NCBI RefSeq assembly: GCF_029395495.1
Contig: NZ_CP113918.1
Location: 1,798,001-1,862,000 of the forward strand
Direction of reading: 5' to 3'
Length of the DNA: 64,000 nucleotides
Source: Bifidobacterium sp. ESL0769
GTDB taxonomy: Bacteria; Actinomycetota; Actinomycetes; Actinomycetales; Bifidobacteriaceae
Part shown: piece after piece, positions 26,644 to 35,456 of the stretch
Layout: every line of letters begins with the position of its first letter
Position numbering within the stretch: the stretch's first letter is position 1
The notes under the pieces: generated by a model
Database searches by the model: none
Told to the model about the DNA's origin: nothing
What the model saw: the letters and a program-made list of their open reading frames with translations, nothing else
Translations under genes and position numbers: made by a program

Positions 26644-27938
26644 TTCGACTCCTTGTTTTGCTTGATCGCCTGGTCAACGCTGCTGATGAAAGTAGCCTCA
26701 TTGCCTTGGTTGACAAGCAGGCTCTGGCACTGCCGGCCTAGCACGCTCGTGGTGTTGCTGTCGAGCTGGACATCCCAAACCTTCGCGTACGTATTAACAC
26801 CAGCGATATCCTTGAGGATGTCACGGTAAACCTGAGGAGCACCGGATTCGGTATCAGGCTTCACCGACGGAATCGTAGCGTACTTATTGAACGCAACATC
26901 ACCATAGTTCTTGAAGAAATACTTCAGGAAGTCTTTGAGAGTAGGTGTCAACTTACCCTTTGAAATAGCCGTCCCGATACCGGAGTTTGCGAAGAAATCA
27001 GTTGGCTTTGTCTTGTCCTTGCTGCTGAGAATCGGCATACGGAAATAACCGATGTCGGACTTCAAGTTGCCGTCAGGACCAACAAGTTCAGGCAAATCCC
27101 AAGTACCGTCATAGGTCATTGCCGCCTTCTTGCTCTTGAACAGATTGAGCGAAGCGGTAGCGTCGGTGTTGGTAAAACCTTCCTGGAAGTACTGGGAAAC
27201 GTTCTTCAGGAATTCTATGGCCTCTTTACCAGTAGGATTGCCCATAGAGACCTTGCCGTCCTTCAACTGGTCAAGATAAGTATTGCCAGTTTCACGGAAT
27301 GGCAGCATACCGAGATAGCGATAGAACGGCCACTGATCTTTGCCATCAACAGCCAACGGCGTATACCCAGCCTGCTTCAGCTTCGGCAAGTCTTGCAGGA
27401 ACTCATCAAACGTCGTAGGCGCTTCTGTGATATTCGCAGCTTTGAACGCATCCTTGTTATAGAAGAAATACTCGGCGTTAGCGCTCAAAGTAATCAGATG
27501 CAGAGAACCATCGTCAAGCTTCGGATAGTCCGTCGAAATCTTATAGAACTTGTTCTGCACACCAAGTTCCTTGTATAGCGCACCGATGTCTTCGGTCTTG
27601 CCATTGGAAACGAGCTGCTTGAAATAAGGATCAGGATCCGCGTCCCACATATCCGGCAGCTGGTTGCTTGAAGCCAAGACCTTCAGCTTCTGATTGTAGG
27701 AATTACGGTCGGAGATGTTCTGGAACTGAAGCTTAAACCCAGGATGCTTCTTCGCATATTCTTTGGCGATGGCATTGATGGATTTGATTGTCCCTTCACT
27801 CGCCGGACGTGCGCTCAGCCAAGTAATTGTGTTGCTGTCGGAAGATGACTTCGCATTGCCGCCACAGGCCGACATGCCGGCCAGCATGGCTACTGAAGCC
27901 ACAATCGACAGAGCTTTTACCACTTTGCCACTTCTCAT
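26640..27938 (-). CDS. Sugar ABC transporter substrate-binding lipoprotein
   Basis: A 432-aa family 1 solute-binding lipoprotein. The signal peptide ends at the lipobox LAGMSAC (Cys near residue 25), followed by NTITWLSARPASEGTIKSINAIAKEYAKKHPGF, typical of the fold. ATG 27938 has AAGGAGGAG upstream; the open frame back to 27986 is rejected. It is the first gene of the importer/GH2 operon and lies divergent from a LacI regulator, with a perfect 27-bp palindrome 43 nt upstream of its start. The ligand is probably an oligosaccharide cleaved by the GH2 enzyme. Confidence 0.93.
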   Translation of the reverse strand: MRSGKVVKALSIVASVAMLAGMSACGGNAKSSSDSNTITWLSARPASEGTIKSINAIAKEYAKKHPGFKLQFQNISDRNSYNQKLKVLASSNQLPDMWDADPDPYFKQLVSNGKTEDIGALYKELGVQNKFYKISTDYPKLDDGSLHLITLSANAEYFFYNKDAFKAANITEAPTTFDEFLQDLPKLKQAGYTPLAVDGKDQWPFYRYLGMLPFRETGNTYLDQLKDGKVSMGNPTGKEAIEFLKNVSQYFQEGFTNTDATASLNLFKSKKAAMTYDGTWDLPELVGPDGNLKSDIGYFRMPILSSKDKTKPTDFFANSGIGTAISKGKLTPTLKDFLKYFFKNYGDVAFNKYATIPSVKPDTESGAPQVYRDILKDIAGVNTYAKVWDVQLDSNTTSVLGRQCQSLLVNQGNEATFISSVDQAIKQNKESK

Positions 27939-27980
27939 ATACTCCTCCTTGATGTAAACGAGAGGTTGTCTTCTACAACC

Positions 27981-28007
27981 TGACAACGATGTCAGACATC
28001 GTTGTCA
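27981..28007. promoter_or_regulatory. Perfect 27-bp palindromic operator between importer operon and LacI gene
   Basis: TGACAACGATGT, spacer CAG, ACATCGTTGTCA. It is an exact inverted repeat placed 43 nt from the binding-protein start and 52 nt from the LacI-gene start, so one site could control both. AACGAT...ATCGTT half-sites are LacI-like. Confidence 0.75.
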
Positions 28008-28058
28008 GCTATGATAGACTAAGAAACAATTAAAGTCAATTCACGAAAGTGTCTTACT

Positions 28059-29129
28059 GTGGAACCACCAATAAAGCCACCTTCAACACGAGAAGACCCT
28101 TTGCCTGTTTCGCGCCCAACCCTTCAGGACGTAGCACAATTGGCAAAGGTCTCACCCAAAACCGTTTCCCGTGTCATCAACGGAGAACGCTACGTTTCCA
28201 AAGAGTTACATGAAAAAGTGATTGAAGCGATCAACGAACTTAATTACCTTCCTGACTCGCATGCCGCCAACTTGCGGCGGAACAACAAACGCAGCAATAC
28301 CATCGGGGTATTGGTGGGCTCTAAGGCCAATCCGTTTTCAAGCACCATCCATTGGGCCATCGACACAATTGCCACTCAACATTCAAATCTCGTGTTGGCA
28401 TCAGCACTCACTGGAGATTCCGAGCAAGATCACAACATCATCACCACGATGCTGAGCCATCGTATCGACGCCTTAGCCTTGGTCACGCCAATCACCAATC
28501 AGTCATTCTTACTGCCCGAAGTAAAAAGAGGCCTTGTCGTCGCTTTTATCGATAGCCCGCCGTTGGGCATATCGGCCGATTCAATCATGGCTGACAATTT
28601 CCAAGGAGCTTTTCTCGCCACAAGTCATCTCATGGAACACGGCCACACAAGAATTGCCTATCTCGGAGCGGATCCACAAGTGTTTACCGTTCACGAAAGG
28701 CAACGCGGATTCCTTGAAGCTACAAAACAATTAGGCTCGAAAGGCAAAGCCATCGTAATCAATAATCTTGACGAGAAAACCGTATTTCCCGCCGTCAAAC
28801 AGATTCTAGCAGGAAGCAATCCTCCTACAGCAATCTTCGCTGCTCAGAACTTGATTGCCAGAGAGACAATTCGCGCATTACACAACCTCAAGAAAGAACA
28901 TGATGTCGCTTTAGTGGGATTCGACGACAATGAACTTTTCGATATCGTCGATCCTGCCATTACTGTCGTCGCACAAGATGCAAACCAATTGGGAACCGTA
29001 GCCGCACAGCAGATTTTCAATCGATTGGAAGGCGACACAAGCGAAGCTCACCATATTGTCTTGCCGACGAAACTCATCGAACGAGGATCAGGTGAGATTG
29101 CCCCGATCAATAACAGCAAAAAGAAATAA
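28059..29129 (+). CDS. LacI family transcriptional regulator
   Basis: A 356-aa repressor. The N-terminal helix-turn-helix is clear (TLQDVAQLAKVSPKTVSRVINGERYVSKELHEKV, about 21-55), followed by the hinge and the periplasmic-binding-protein-like effector domain (NTIGVLVGSKANPFSSTIHW and onwards). I give the GTG at 28059 as the start, but the ribosome site is weak and a later TTG (before PVSRPTL) is possible. It is divergent from the importer/GH2 operon, with the palindromic operator between them. Confidence 0.93.
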   Translation: MEPPIKPPSTREDPLPVSRPTLQDVAQLAKVSPKTVSRVINGERYVSKELHEKVIEAINELNYLPDSHAANLRRNNKRSNTIGVLVGSKANPFSSTIHWAIDTIATQHSNLVLASALTGDSEQDHNIITTMLSHRIDALALVTPITNQSFLLPEVKRGLVVAFIDSPPLGISADSIMADNFQGAFLATSHLMEHGHTRIAYLGADPQVFTVHERQRGFLEATKQLGSKGKAIVINNLDEKTVFPAVKQILAGSNPPTAIFAAQNLIARETIRALHNLKKEHDVALVGFDDNELFDIVDPAITVVAQDANQLGTVAAQQIFNRLEGDTSEAHHIVLPTKLIERGSGEIAPINNSKKK

Positions 29130-29197
29130 AAGGCAACATTTAGAATTTATTTACCGTTTAAAAATGGAATGGAGCCGTCTCGGAATTCTCGAGAGGT

Positions 29198-29947
29198 TCA
29201 TCTGTCATCTCCCCGATTTACGGGATTGGTACCATCCATTCCGACAATCTGCCGATAGAGCTGATCCAACGTTTCCTCGCGACGGGCCTTGCTCAACTCA
29301 CATTCCCAGACGACAAGCACCTTCCAACCGGCAGCCTCGAGTTCGGCATGCTGGCGGATATCGCGGTCGTGGTTGCGCACGAGCTTGGCTGTCCAGAACT
29401 CGACGTTGGACTTAGGCATCGAGAATTTCGTGCAGCCTTCGTGCATGTGCCAGAAACAGCCATTGACGAACACCATCGTGCGCCACTTGGGCAGCACGAT
29501 GTCTGGATGGCCCGGATAGCGCTTGTCATTCTTACGAAAGCGCAACCCGCGTCGGAATAGATAAGAACGAACGAGGACTTCGATTTTCGTATTCTTGCCG
29601 CGAATATGCGACATCGTATAGCTGCGGGTGCCGCGTTCGTATTTTTCGGCAGTCTTGGCTGATTTGCCGGACTTCCTCGCTTTTCGGGTGCCACCTTTGC
29701 CGCGTTTCTTTGTTGACTTTGCAATTTGCTGAGTTTCTTTGGACTCCGCGAGAGCCTTTACCGAGCCACTTTTGCGACGTTTCGCCGACAGTTTCGCGGC
29801 CTCCCGAGTTTCCCGGGAATCTCCTATCTTCACCGAATCATCGTTGCCATGTTTCATCGACTGCTTTATAGCAACAGAAGTGTCGGCGAAAACGTCCTTC
29901 TGGGTCGAAGATGTCTTGTCGTTCACCGTTTCTGATTGCTGTGCCAC
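29198..29947 (-). CDS. Very short patch repair (Vsr-like) endonuclease with basic N-terminal extension
   Basis: A 249-aa protein. Residues ~105-245 are a Vsr domain: TRSYTMSHIRGKNTKIEV at its start, the catalytic Asp in GHPDIVLPKWR, NGCFWHMHEGC with the zinc ligands, and the closing VLVVWECELS. Vsr nicks 5' of the T in T:G mismatches made by deamination of 5-methylcytosine. The first ~105 residues are an unusual Lys/Arg/Ser-rich, low-complexity extension; typical Vsr is 130-150 aa. The GTG start at 29947 has only a weak GGAA, and an internal ATG just before the Vsr core (MSHIRGK) could also be used. No cytosine methyltransferase is present in this window. The gap to the next gene (29948-30207) shows nothing recognisable. 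Confidence 0.85.
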   Translation of the reverse strand: MAQQSETVNDKTSSTQKDVFADTSVAIKQSMKHGNDDSVKIGDSRETREAAKLSAKRRKSGSVKALAESKETQQIAKSTKKRGKGGTRKARKSGKSAKTAEKYERGTRSYTMSHIRGKNTKIEVLVRSYLFRRGLRFRKNDKRYPGHPDIVLPKWRTMVFVNGCFWHMHEGCTKFSMPKSNVEFWTAKLVRNHDRDIRQHAELEAAGWKVLVVWECELSKARREETLDQLYRQIVGMDGTNPVNRGDDR

Positions 29948-30207
29948 AGTTCCATTCCACTTTCAGTCTGCGACAAATCACAGAAACGGACATCCCGGCA
30001 GGTTGCTCGCGAACGCTTGACAGAAGTCCAACGGAATCCAGTAATCCCGCGATCTATAGCCAGAAATGCCTTTAAATAGCTATATCGCCGAATCAAGAGT
30101 CCACTATATGAAACAAGTTTTCTATTTTTGAGACAACTCAATCAATTCGCCCAACGTCTACCTAGCATGGCACTCAACACCAAAAACAGAGAAAGAAGTG
30201 AGAGAAG

Positions 30208-31230
30208 ATGGAAAAGGTGAAAAAGGTAGCGGATTGGATCACGAAATGGTTCACGCTCATCGTCATCGTCTGGGCGGTGTTCAATTATTTCGTGCCGCAA
30301 ACCAGCGAATGGGCCAAGCACGACACGAGCTGGCTTCTGGGCATTGTGCTGTTCGGCATGGGCCTGACGCTTTCGCTTGACGACTTCGCACGAATTCTGA
30401 AGCAGCCGCTAATGGTGATTGTGGGCACAGTGGCCCATTACGTCATCATGCCGCTCGTCGCCGTCGCCCTTTGCTGGATATTCCATCTCGATGGACCACT
30501 CGCCGTGGGCGTCATCCTCGTAGGTTGCTGCCCATCCGGCACTTCGTCGAATGTGATGAGTTTCCTCGCACGCGGCGACGTGGCGCTTGACGTTTCCATC
30601 GGTTTGCTTTCCACGCTGCTTGCGCCGTTTATGATTCCGCTTTTGATGCAGCTGCTTGCCTCGCAGTATGTGGCGATTCCTTGGCAATCGCTGTTCCTCA
30701 CCGCCGTCAAAGTCGTGCTCATCCCTGTCGCCCTCGGCGTAATCTGCCACACGATTTTCAAGGACAAGATTTCGAAGGTGACCGAAGTACTGCCCATCAT
30801 CTCACAGACTGCGATTCTCCTGATCATCGGTATCGTCGTCGCCGCCAACCACGCGGGCCTCTTCAGCAAGGCCACCGCGCTGGCCATCCCCGTCGTCATC
30901 CTCCACAACCTTTGCGGCTACGGACTCGGATTCGGCTTCTCGCGACTCATGTACAAGGTTTATCCGAAGGGCTTCGGCTACGCGCAGCAGAAGGCGATCA
31001 CCTTCGAAGTCGGCATGCAGGACTCCGGCCTCGGCGCGACTTTGGCGTTGACCTCGTTCGCCGCCGCACCGATCACCGCGATTCCCTCGACGTTCTTCAG
31101 CGTCTGGCACAACATTTCCGGCTCGGTGCTCTCCTCCTGGTGGCGTCGTCACGACGAGAAGAAGGGCTTGGTCGCTGACGATAGCGAAGCAAACGAAGCC
31201 CCTAACGCTAAGGCAGACAACGCGGATTAA
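30208..31230 (+). CDS. Bile acid:sodium symporter (BASS) family protein
   Basis: A 340-aa membrane protein with nine or ten hydrophobic segments. Family features include the opening FGMGLTLSLDDF, the CCPSGTSSNVMSFLARGDVALDVS segment (the sodium-site crossover region of BASS proteins) and GMQDSGLGATLAL near residue 270. The C-terminus is a short hydrophilic, acidic tail. The transported ligand could be a bile acid, pantoate or another organic anion. ATG 30208 follows a modest AGAGAAG. The next gene is 85 nt downstream on the same strand. Confidence 0.88.
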   Translation: MEKVKKVADWITKWFTLIVIVWAVFNYFVPQTSEWAKHDTSWLLGIVLFGMGLTLSLDDFARILKQPLMVIVGTVAHYVIMPLVAVALCWIFHLDGPLAVGVILVGCCPSGTSSNVMSFLARGDVALDVSIGLLSTLLAPFMIPLLMQLLASQYVAIPWQSLFLTAVKVVLIPVALGVICHTIFKDKISKVTEVLPIISQTAILLIIGIVVAANHAGLFSKATALAIPVVILHNLCGYGLGFGFSRLMYKVYPKGFGYAQQKAITFEVGMQDSGLGATLALTSFAAAPITAIPSTFFSVWHNISGSVLSSWWRRHDEKKGLVADDSEANEAPNAKADNAD

Positions 31231-31261
31231 TCGCTACAGAAATCGCTGATGTACACCTCCT

Positions 31262-31304
31262 TGTGAATCATGGATAATAAGTATTTTTTTGAGCATGATT
31301 CACA
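31262..31304. promoter_or_regulatory. 10-bp inverted repeat ending at the ribosome site
   Basis: TGTGAATCAT at 31262-31271 and ATGATTCACA at 31295-31304 are exact complements with a 23-nt spacer. The right arm abuts the GGGAGG ribosome site of the next gene, so it could act as an RNA fold or a repressor site. Confidence 0.4.
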
Positions 31305-31315
31305 GGGAGGTTTTC

Positions 31316-32371
31316 ATGAGCAGGCTGAACGGCAAACGCGCAGAGGCAGAAGAACAAGGGCTCAAGGTCAACGTCGCGATTCTTGGGGCCGGAGGCATCG
31401 CCAAATCGATGGCGAACACACTGGTCGAGATGGCCGGCGATTCACGGTATAGCAACTTGATTGAGCCTTACGCCGTGGCCGCACGCGACGCCGATCACGC
31501 CTCAGATTTCGCGCAAAAGTATGGGTTCGACGTTTCCTACGGCTCTTACGACGAACTGCTGGCCGACCCGAAGGTCGACCTCGTCTACATCGCCACGCCG
31601 CACGCGCTGCACGCCGAACAGGGCATCGCGTGCCTCGAGGCCGGCAAGAACGTTCTGGTCGAGAAATCATTCACTGCCAACACTTCGCAGGCACAGAAAC
31701 TGCTCGACGTCGCTAAGGAAACCGGTCTACTCTGCACTGAAGCCATCTGGACGCGCTACATGCCTTCGCGTGGTATCGTCGCCGACCTCATCAAGTCCGG
31801 TGAAATCGGAGAGGTACAGGCCGCCACTGCCAACCTCTGCTACCCCACCACGCACAAGGCCCGCATGACTGACCCCGAAATGGCTGGCGGCGCACTGCTC
31901 GATGTCGGCGTTTATCCGCTGAATTTCTTCGACATGGCGCTTGGCGCTGATACCAGCGAGCGCAAGATTTCCGACATTTCGACCTCGATGGTTCCTTACG
32001 AAACCGGCGTTGACGCCACCGATTCCATCGCGCTGCACTATAACGACGGCGTGATGGCCACCGCCACGGCTTCAATGCTTTGCGCCTCTGACCGTTCCGG
32101 CGCCATTTGGGGTACCAAGGGCTACATGGTCTGCCAGAACATCAACAATATCGAGGGCATCAATCTCTACGACCTCGACCACAAGCTGACCCGCCACGTC
32201 GACGTTCCCGCCCAACTCACCGGCTACGAGTACGAGGTCGCAGCTTCCGCCAACGCCATCCTCGACGGTAAGACGGAATGCGTCGAAATGCCCCACGCCG
32301 ACACCCTGCGCATCATGAAGCTCATGGACCAGATTCGCGGTAAGTGGGGGTTGAAGTACCCATTCGAATAA
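31316..32371 (+). CDS. Gfo/Idh/MocA family oxidoreductase
   Basis: A 351-aa NAD(P)-dependent dehydrogenase. The N-terminal Rossmann fold shows VAILGAGGIAKSMANTL. The catalytic-site motif normally written EKP appears here as EKSFTANTSQA, in common with dihydrodiol/xylose dehydrogenase-like members. The C-terminal alpha/beta domain has the GGALLDVGVYPLNF signature. The start is ATG 31316 with AGGGAGG upstream. The substrate is likely a sugar or dihydrodiol and cannot be fixed from sequence. Confidence 0.9.
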   Translation: MSRLNGKRAEAEEQGLKVNVAILGAGGIAKSMANTLVEMAGDSRYSNLIEPYAVAARDADHASDFAQKYGFDVSYGSYDELLADPKVDLVYIATPHALHAEQGIACLEAGKNVLVEKSFTANTSQAQKLLDVAKETGLLCTEAIWTRYMPSRGIVADLIKSGEIGEVQAATANLCYPTTHKARMTDPEMAGGALLDVGVYPLNFFDMALGADTSERKISDISTSMVPYETGVDATDSIALHYNDGVMATATASMLCASDRSGAIWGTKGYMVCQNINNIEGINLYDLDHKLTRHVDVPAQLTGYEYEVAASANAILDGKTECVEMPHADTLRIMKLMDQIRGKWGLKYPFE

Positions 32372-32397
32372 ACAGAAGCAGGTTTCAGCAAAACAGC

Positions 32398-32501
32398 AAG
32401 TTTAAAAATACTTTTTAACCTAATGCAGTTTTCATATAAGTTGAAAAGCATTTTTAAACTTGCTATATTTTTATAAGAAGTTTAAAAATACTTTTTAACT
32501 T
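32398..32501. repeat. Three 24-bp near-palindromic repeats, 40-bp spacing
   Basis: The 24-mer that begins AAGTTTAAAAATACTTTTTA occurs at 32398-32421 and 32478-32501, and in inverted orientation at 32438-32461 with two changes. Each is itself an imperfect palindrome, and the centres are exactly 40 bp apart. The last copy ends 20 nt before the ATPase start codon. The layout looks like a set of operators. Confidence 0.8.
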
Positions 32502-32521
32502 ACGTAAGTATCTGAGGAACT

Positions 32522-33718
32522 ATGATTGATAGGCCGCAATATCTCCACCACTTGGAGCAATGGAAAGACAAACCCGTCATCAAAGTAGTCACCGGCGTAC
32601 GACGCTGCGGTAAATCAACCATTCTGGAATTGTTCGCCAACCGACTTGCTGCTTCAGAGATTTCACAAGACCATATCATCTCAATTAATCTGGAACGTCT
32701 CGAAAACGAACCACTGCTTGATTATCACCGGCTCCATCAATTCATCATCGATCGCTGCCAAAGCGAAGGTACGTACTATGTGATGCTCGACGAAATCCAA
32801 AACGTGCCGAACTTTCAAAAAGTTCTCGACAGTCTGCAGACTCGCTCCAATATCGACCTTTACGTCACTGGCTCGAACGCAACATTGCTGAGCGGCACAC
32901 TTGCCACACTCATTTCAGGCCGATACGTTGAGATACCGGTCATGCCGCTTTCGTTCGCCGAATATCGTTCGGCCGCGCCTAAAGACGAATCGGCGCAGCG
33001 CACTTGGTCTCACTATATCCATGACGGTTCCTTCCCCGCGACCACAGAATTCAGCGGCGACGACACACTTATTCACGATTATCTGGAGGGCATTCTCAAC
33101 ACTATCCTCATCAAAGACGTCTCACAGCGCCTTGGCGGCACGCGCGCGGGAGCGGTGGAAGCGGTCACTCGCTTCATGTTCGACAATATCAGCGATCTCA
33201 CTGCGGCCAAAACTATCAGCGACACCATGACTTCCGCCGGCACACGTATCTCGTCGCCAACAGTGGCGAATCTACTCGAGGCATTGTGCTCCGCGTTCAT
33301 TCTTTACCCTGCGCAGCGCTATGACGTGAAAGGCAAGCGCATCCTCAAGCAGGAACGCAAATATTACGTTGTGGACATGGGCCTGCGCCGCATACTCGTT
33401 TCAGGAAACGTGCGCGACACCGGCAGAATTCTGGAAAACATCGTATTTCTCGAACTCAAACGCCGAGCGGGAACGGTGTACATCGGCCAATCCGCAGGAG
33501 GCGAAATTGATTTCGTCACCAACGGCACAGACGGCCCGGCCTATTATCAGGTTTCAGAATCGGTACGCGACCCCAAAACTCTAGAACGCGAACTCTCGTC
33601 GTTCCGTACCCTCGATGACAACTACCCCAAAACCCTCATCACCCTAGACGACGAACTCCCCACCAGTCACAACGGCATTCAACAGATTTACGCCCTTGAT
33701 TGGTTGCTTAAACGATAA
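32522..33718 (+). CDS. AAA family ATPase with DUF4143 domain
   Basis: A 398-aa ATPase. Walker A is VVTGVRRCGKST (about residues 23-34), Walker B is YVMLDEIQNV (about 85-94), and the DUF4143 C-terminal region (about 200-370) contains the nuclease-like GGEIDFVTNG segment. This family (AAA_14/DUF4143) is abundant in gut bacteria and archaea and its role is unknown. ATG 32522 has GAGGA upstream. It sits at the edge of an AT-rich defence island and is preceded by three operator-like repeats. The following 271-bp gap (33719-33989) holds an imperfect inverted repeat (33785-33849, TTGCCTC/GAGGCAA) that might terminate it, and otherwise nothing. Confidence 0.9.
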   Translation: MIDRPQYLHHLEQWKDKPVIKVVTGVRRCGKSTILELFANRLAASEISQDHIISINLERLENEPLLDYHRLHQFIIDRCQSEGTYYVMLDEIQNVPNFQKVLDSLQTRSNIDLYVTGSNATLLSGTLATLISGRYVEIPVMPLSFAEYRSAAPKDESAQRTWSHYIHDGSFPATTEFSGDDTLIHDYLEGILNTILIKDVSQRLGGTRAGAVEAVTRFMFDNISDLTAAKTISDTMTSAGTRISSPTVANLLEALCSAFILYPAQRYDVKGKRILKQERKYYVVDMGLRRILVSGNVRDTGRILENIVFLELKRRAGTVYIGQSAGGEIDFVTNGTDGPAYYQVSESVRDPKTLERELSSFRTLDDNYPKTLITLDDELPTSHNGIQQIYALDWLLKR

Positions 33719-33989
33719 TAAAAGTAAGCTACCAGCACCATATTTTGTTCAATTATTTAATTACGATTCACAGGTTGTAAACACGATTTTGCCTCGGCCA
33801 TTGCCATCCGCAATGAGATAAAACCGAAAGCTCAAAATGAGGCAAATCGAAAATGCCTTAGACCTCAAGTAAGTGTTCAGATAAGGGTTACTCAAAAGCT
33901 AATTATTGCGACATCATTTGACCTTAAAAAAATAGCGTTCCATTCTATTCAACAATATTAGAACAAAATGGAAAATCGACTAGTATTTA

Positions 33990-34397
33990 TTATTTTGAAC
34001 AGCTAACGCACGTTTCCGATAACGATACATGACCAGCATTATCTCTAACCCAGCTGAACTTCGCTAATGGATACTCATTATGGCAGCTACTGCAAGTCTT
34101 AAATGGGATAGTATCATAGCTACTAATAGTTATTCGAACTAATTTAGTATTCTTAGTTGAAACGCGTCGATATTCATTAGAAGTTTCCCCTTCTTTTTTT
34201 GGTCTGCATTCATCACACCAAGATTGCATTATCACTTTGGGATCTCGATCCGCCCCCTCTTTTTTCTTATTCACATTTCTATAACCAAATTCAGATAGGG
34301 GTTTCTCTAAATCACAATTTACACAAAAACGTGTAGGCTCCACTCCGTTCCATCCTGAATATTTAATTTTCACTTCACTTTTATTAAGTTGCTCCAA
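33990..34397 (-). CDS. Small protein with two zinc-ribbon-like four-cysteine modules (paralog 1)
   Basis: A 135-aa, low-GC protein I cannot assign to a known function. The N-terminal module has C25-x2-C28 followed by the box EKPLSEFGYRN, then QSWC61-x2-C64. A second, diverged module has C102-x2-C105, NEYPLAKF and C130-x2-C133. Paralogous single-module genes lie at 36896 and 37498. The start is TTG 34397 with an excellent AGGAGG 7 nt upstream. It is divergent from the methyltransferase gene. Similar CxxC...EKPLSxF fragments precede HNH nuclease domains in phages, but no HNH motif is present here. Confidence 0.7.
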   Translation of the reverse strand: MEQLNKSEVKIKYSGWNGVEPTRFCVNCDLEKPLSEFGYRNVNKKKEGADRDPKVIMQSWCDECRPKKEGETSNEYRRVSTKNTKLVRITISSYDTIPFKTCSSCHNEYPLAKFSWVRDNAGHVSLSETCVSCSK

Positions 34398-34616
34398 CTT
34401 AGCCTCCTATAAGAGAAATATTTAACTTTTCTCAAGAATACTTCAAAAAATAGATTCTGTTCATTATTCAAATCTAAAGACTCTGCCGAGTATCATCTTC
34501 TTGTTATTATTTACTGTCTTAACTTAAAAGTAATGACTTCGCAACTCGGTCCGAACCGATTCAGTCGCAACTTCTCCATAGAATTATTTTATTATTTAGC
34601 TAGGAATAGGTTGCTC

Positions 34617-35456
34617 ATGAGACGGAAAAATTTATTAAGACCAATTGTGAAATGGGTTGGCGGTAAAAGGCAGCTACTTGATGAGATCGTACCTTCAATC
34701 CCAACCGATAAAACTTATGTAGAGCCATTCCTCGGTGGAGGTGCAGTATTACTTGCTTTGAAGCCGAAACATGCAATTATCAATGATGCAAACTCCGAAC
34801 TTATTAACGTTTATACATGTGTTAGAGATGATACGGATGAACTAGTTAAAAGGCTTAAGGAACACAAAGAACAAAACCACGATAAAGGTGCTGATTATTT
34901 CTATGAGATTCGCGCCATGGATAGAAATGCGAATTATTCAAAAAAATCAAAAATCGATAAAGCCGCAAGAATAATTTATCTTAATAAAACCTGCTTTAAC
35001 GGACTATACAGAGTTAATTCAGCAGGCCAATTCAATAGTCCATATGGGAGATACAAAAATCCTGACATCGTCAATGAAGTAGGAATAAGAGCACTGGCAA
35101 AGTACCTGCAAGAAAATGACGTAAAGATTTTTTCTGAAGATTATACAGAGGTTTTGGCAACACTTAATTCAGATTCTTTTGTTTATCTAGATCCGCCTTA
35201 CATGCCGATTTCTAGTTCAAGCTCATTTACGGGATACACTGAGGGCGGGTTTAATTATCAAGCTCAACAACAATTAAAAGAAGAGTGCGACAAATTACAT
35301 GATAAAGGAGTCAATTTTATCGAGTCTAATAGCGATTGCGAGGAAATAAGAGAACTATATTCTGAATACAAGATAACAAAAGTAAAGGCACGCAGGGTAG
35401 TTAATTCACGTGCTGATCGGCGAGGCGAAATTAATGAGGTGCTGATTTATGGGTAA
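34617..35456 (+). CDS. DpnM/Dam-type adenine-specific DNA methyltransferase
   Basis: A 279-aa class D12 N6-adenine methyltransferase. It shows the opening PIVKWVGGKRQLL, the SAM-binding PFLGGGAVLL (about residues 37-46), FNGLYRVNSAGQFNSPYGRYKNP, which matches the DpnM family closely, and the catalytic DPPYMP (about 192). GATC is the family's usual target, so methylation of GATC is likely but not shown. I choose ATG 34617, where homology begins and an AGGAATAGG precedes; the frame opens at 34533. It overlaps the restriction gene by 8 nt. Low GC content marks it as acquired. Confidence 0.93.
   Translation: MRRKNLLRPIVKWVGGKRQLLDEIVPSIPTDKTYVEPFLGGGAVLLALKPKHAIINDANSELINVYTCVRDDTDELVKRLKEHKEQNHDKGADYFYEIRAMDRNANYSKKSKIDKAARIIYLNKTCFNGLYRVNSAGQFNSPYGRYKNPDIVNEVGIRALAKYLQENDVKIFSEDYTEVLATLNSDSFVYLDPPYMPISSSSSFTGYTEGGFNYQAQQQLKEECDKLHDKGVNFIESNSDCEEIRELYSEYKITKVKARRVVNSRADRRGEINEVLIYG

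Noticed and set aside
32398..32501. CRISPR-like array before the ATPase gene
   Set aside because: Only three AT-rich palindromic repeats, one inverted, with 16-bp gaps; an operator set fits better.
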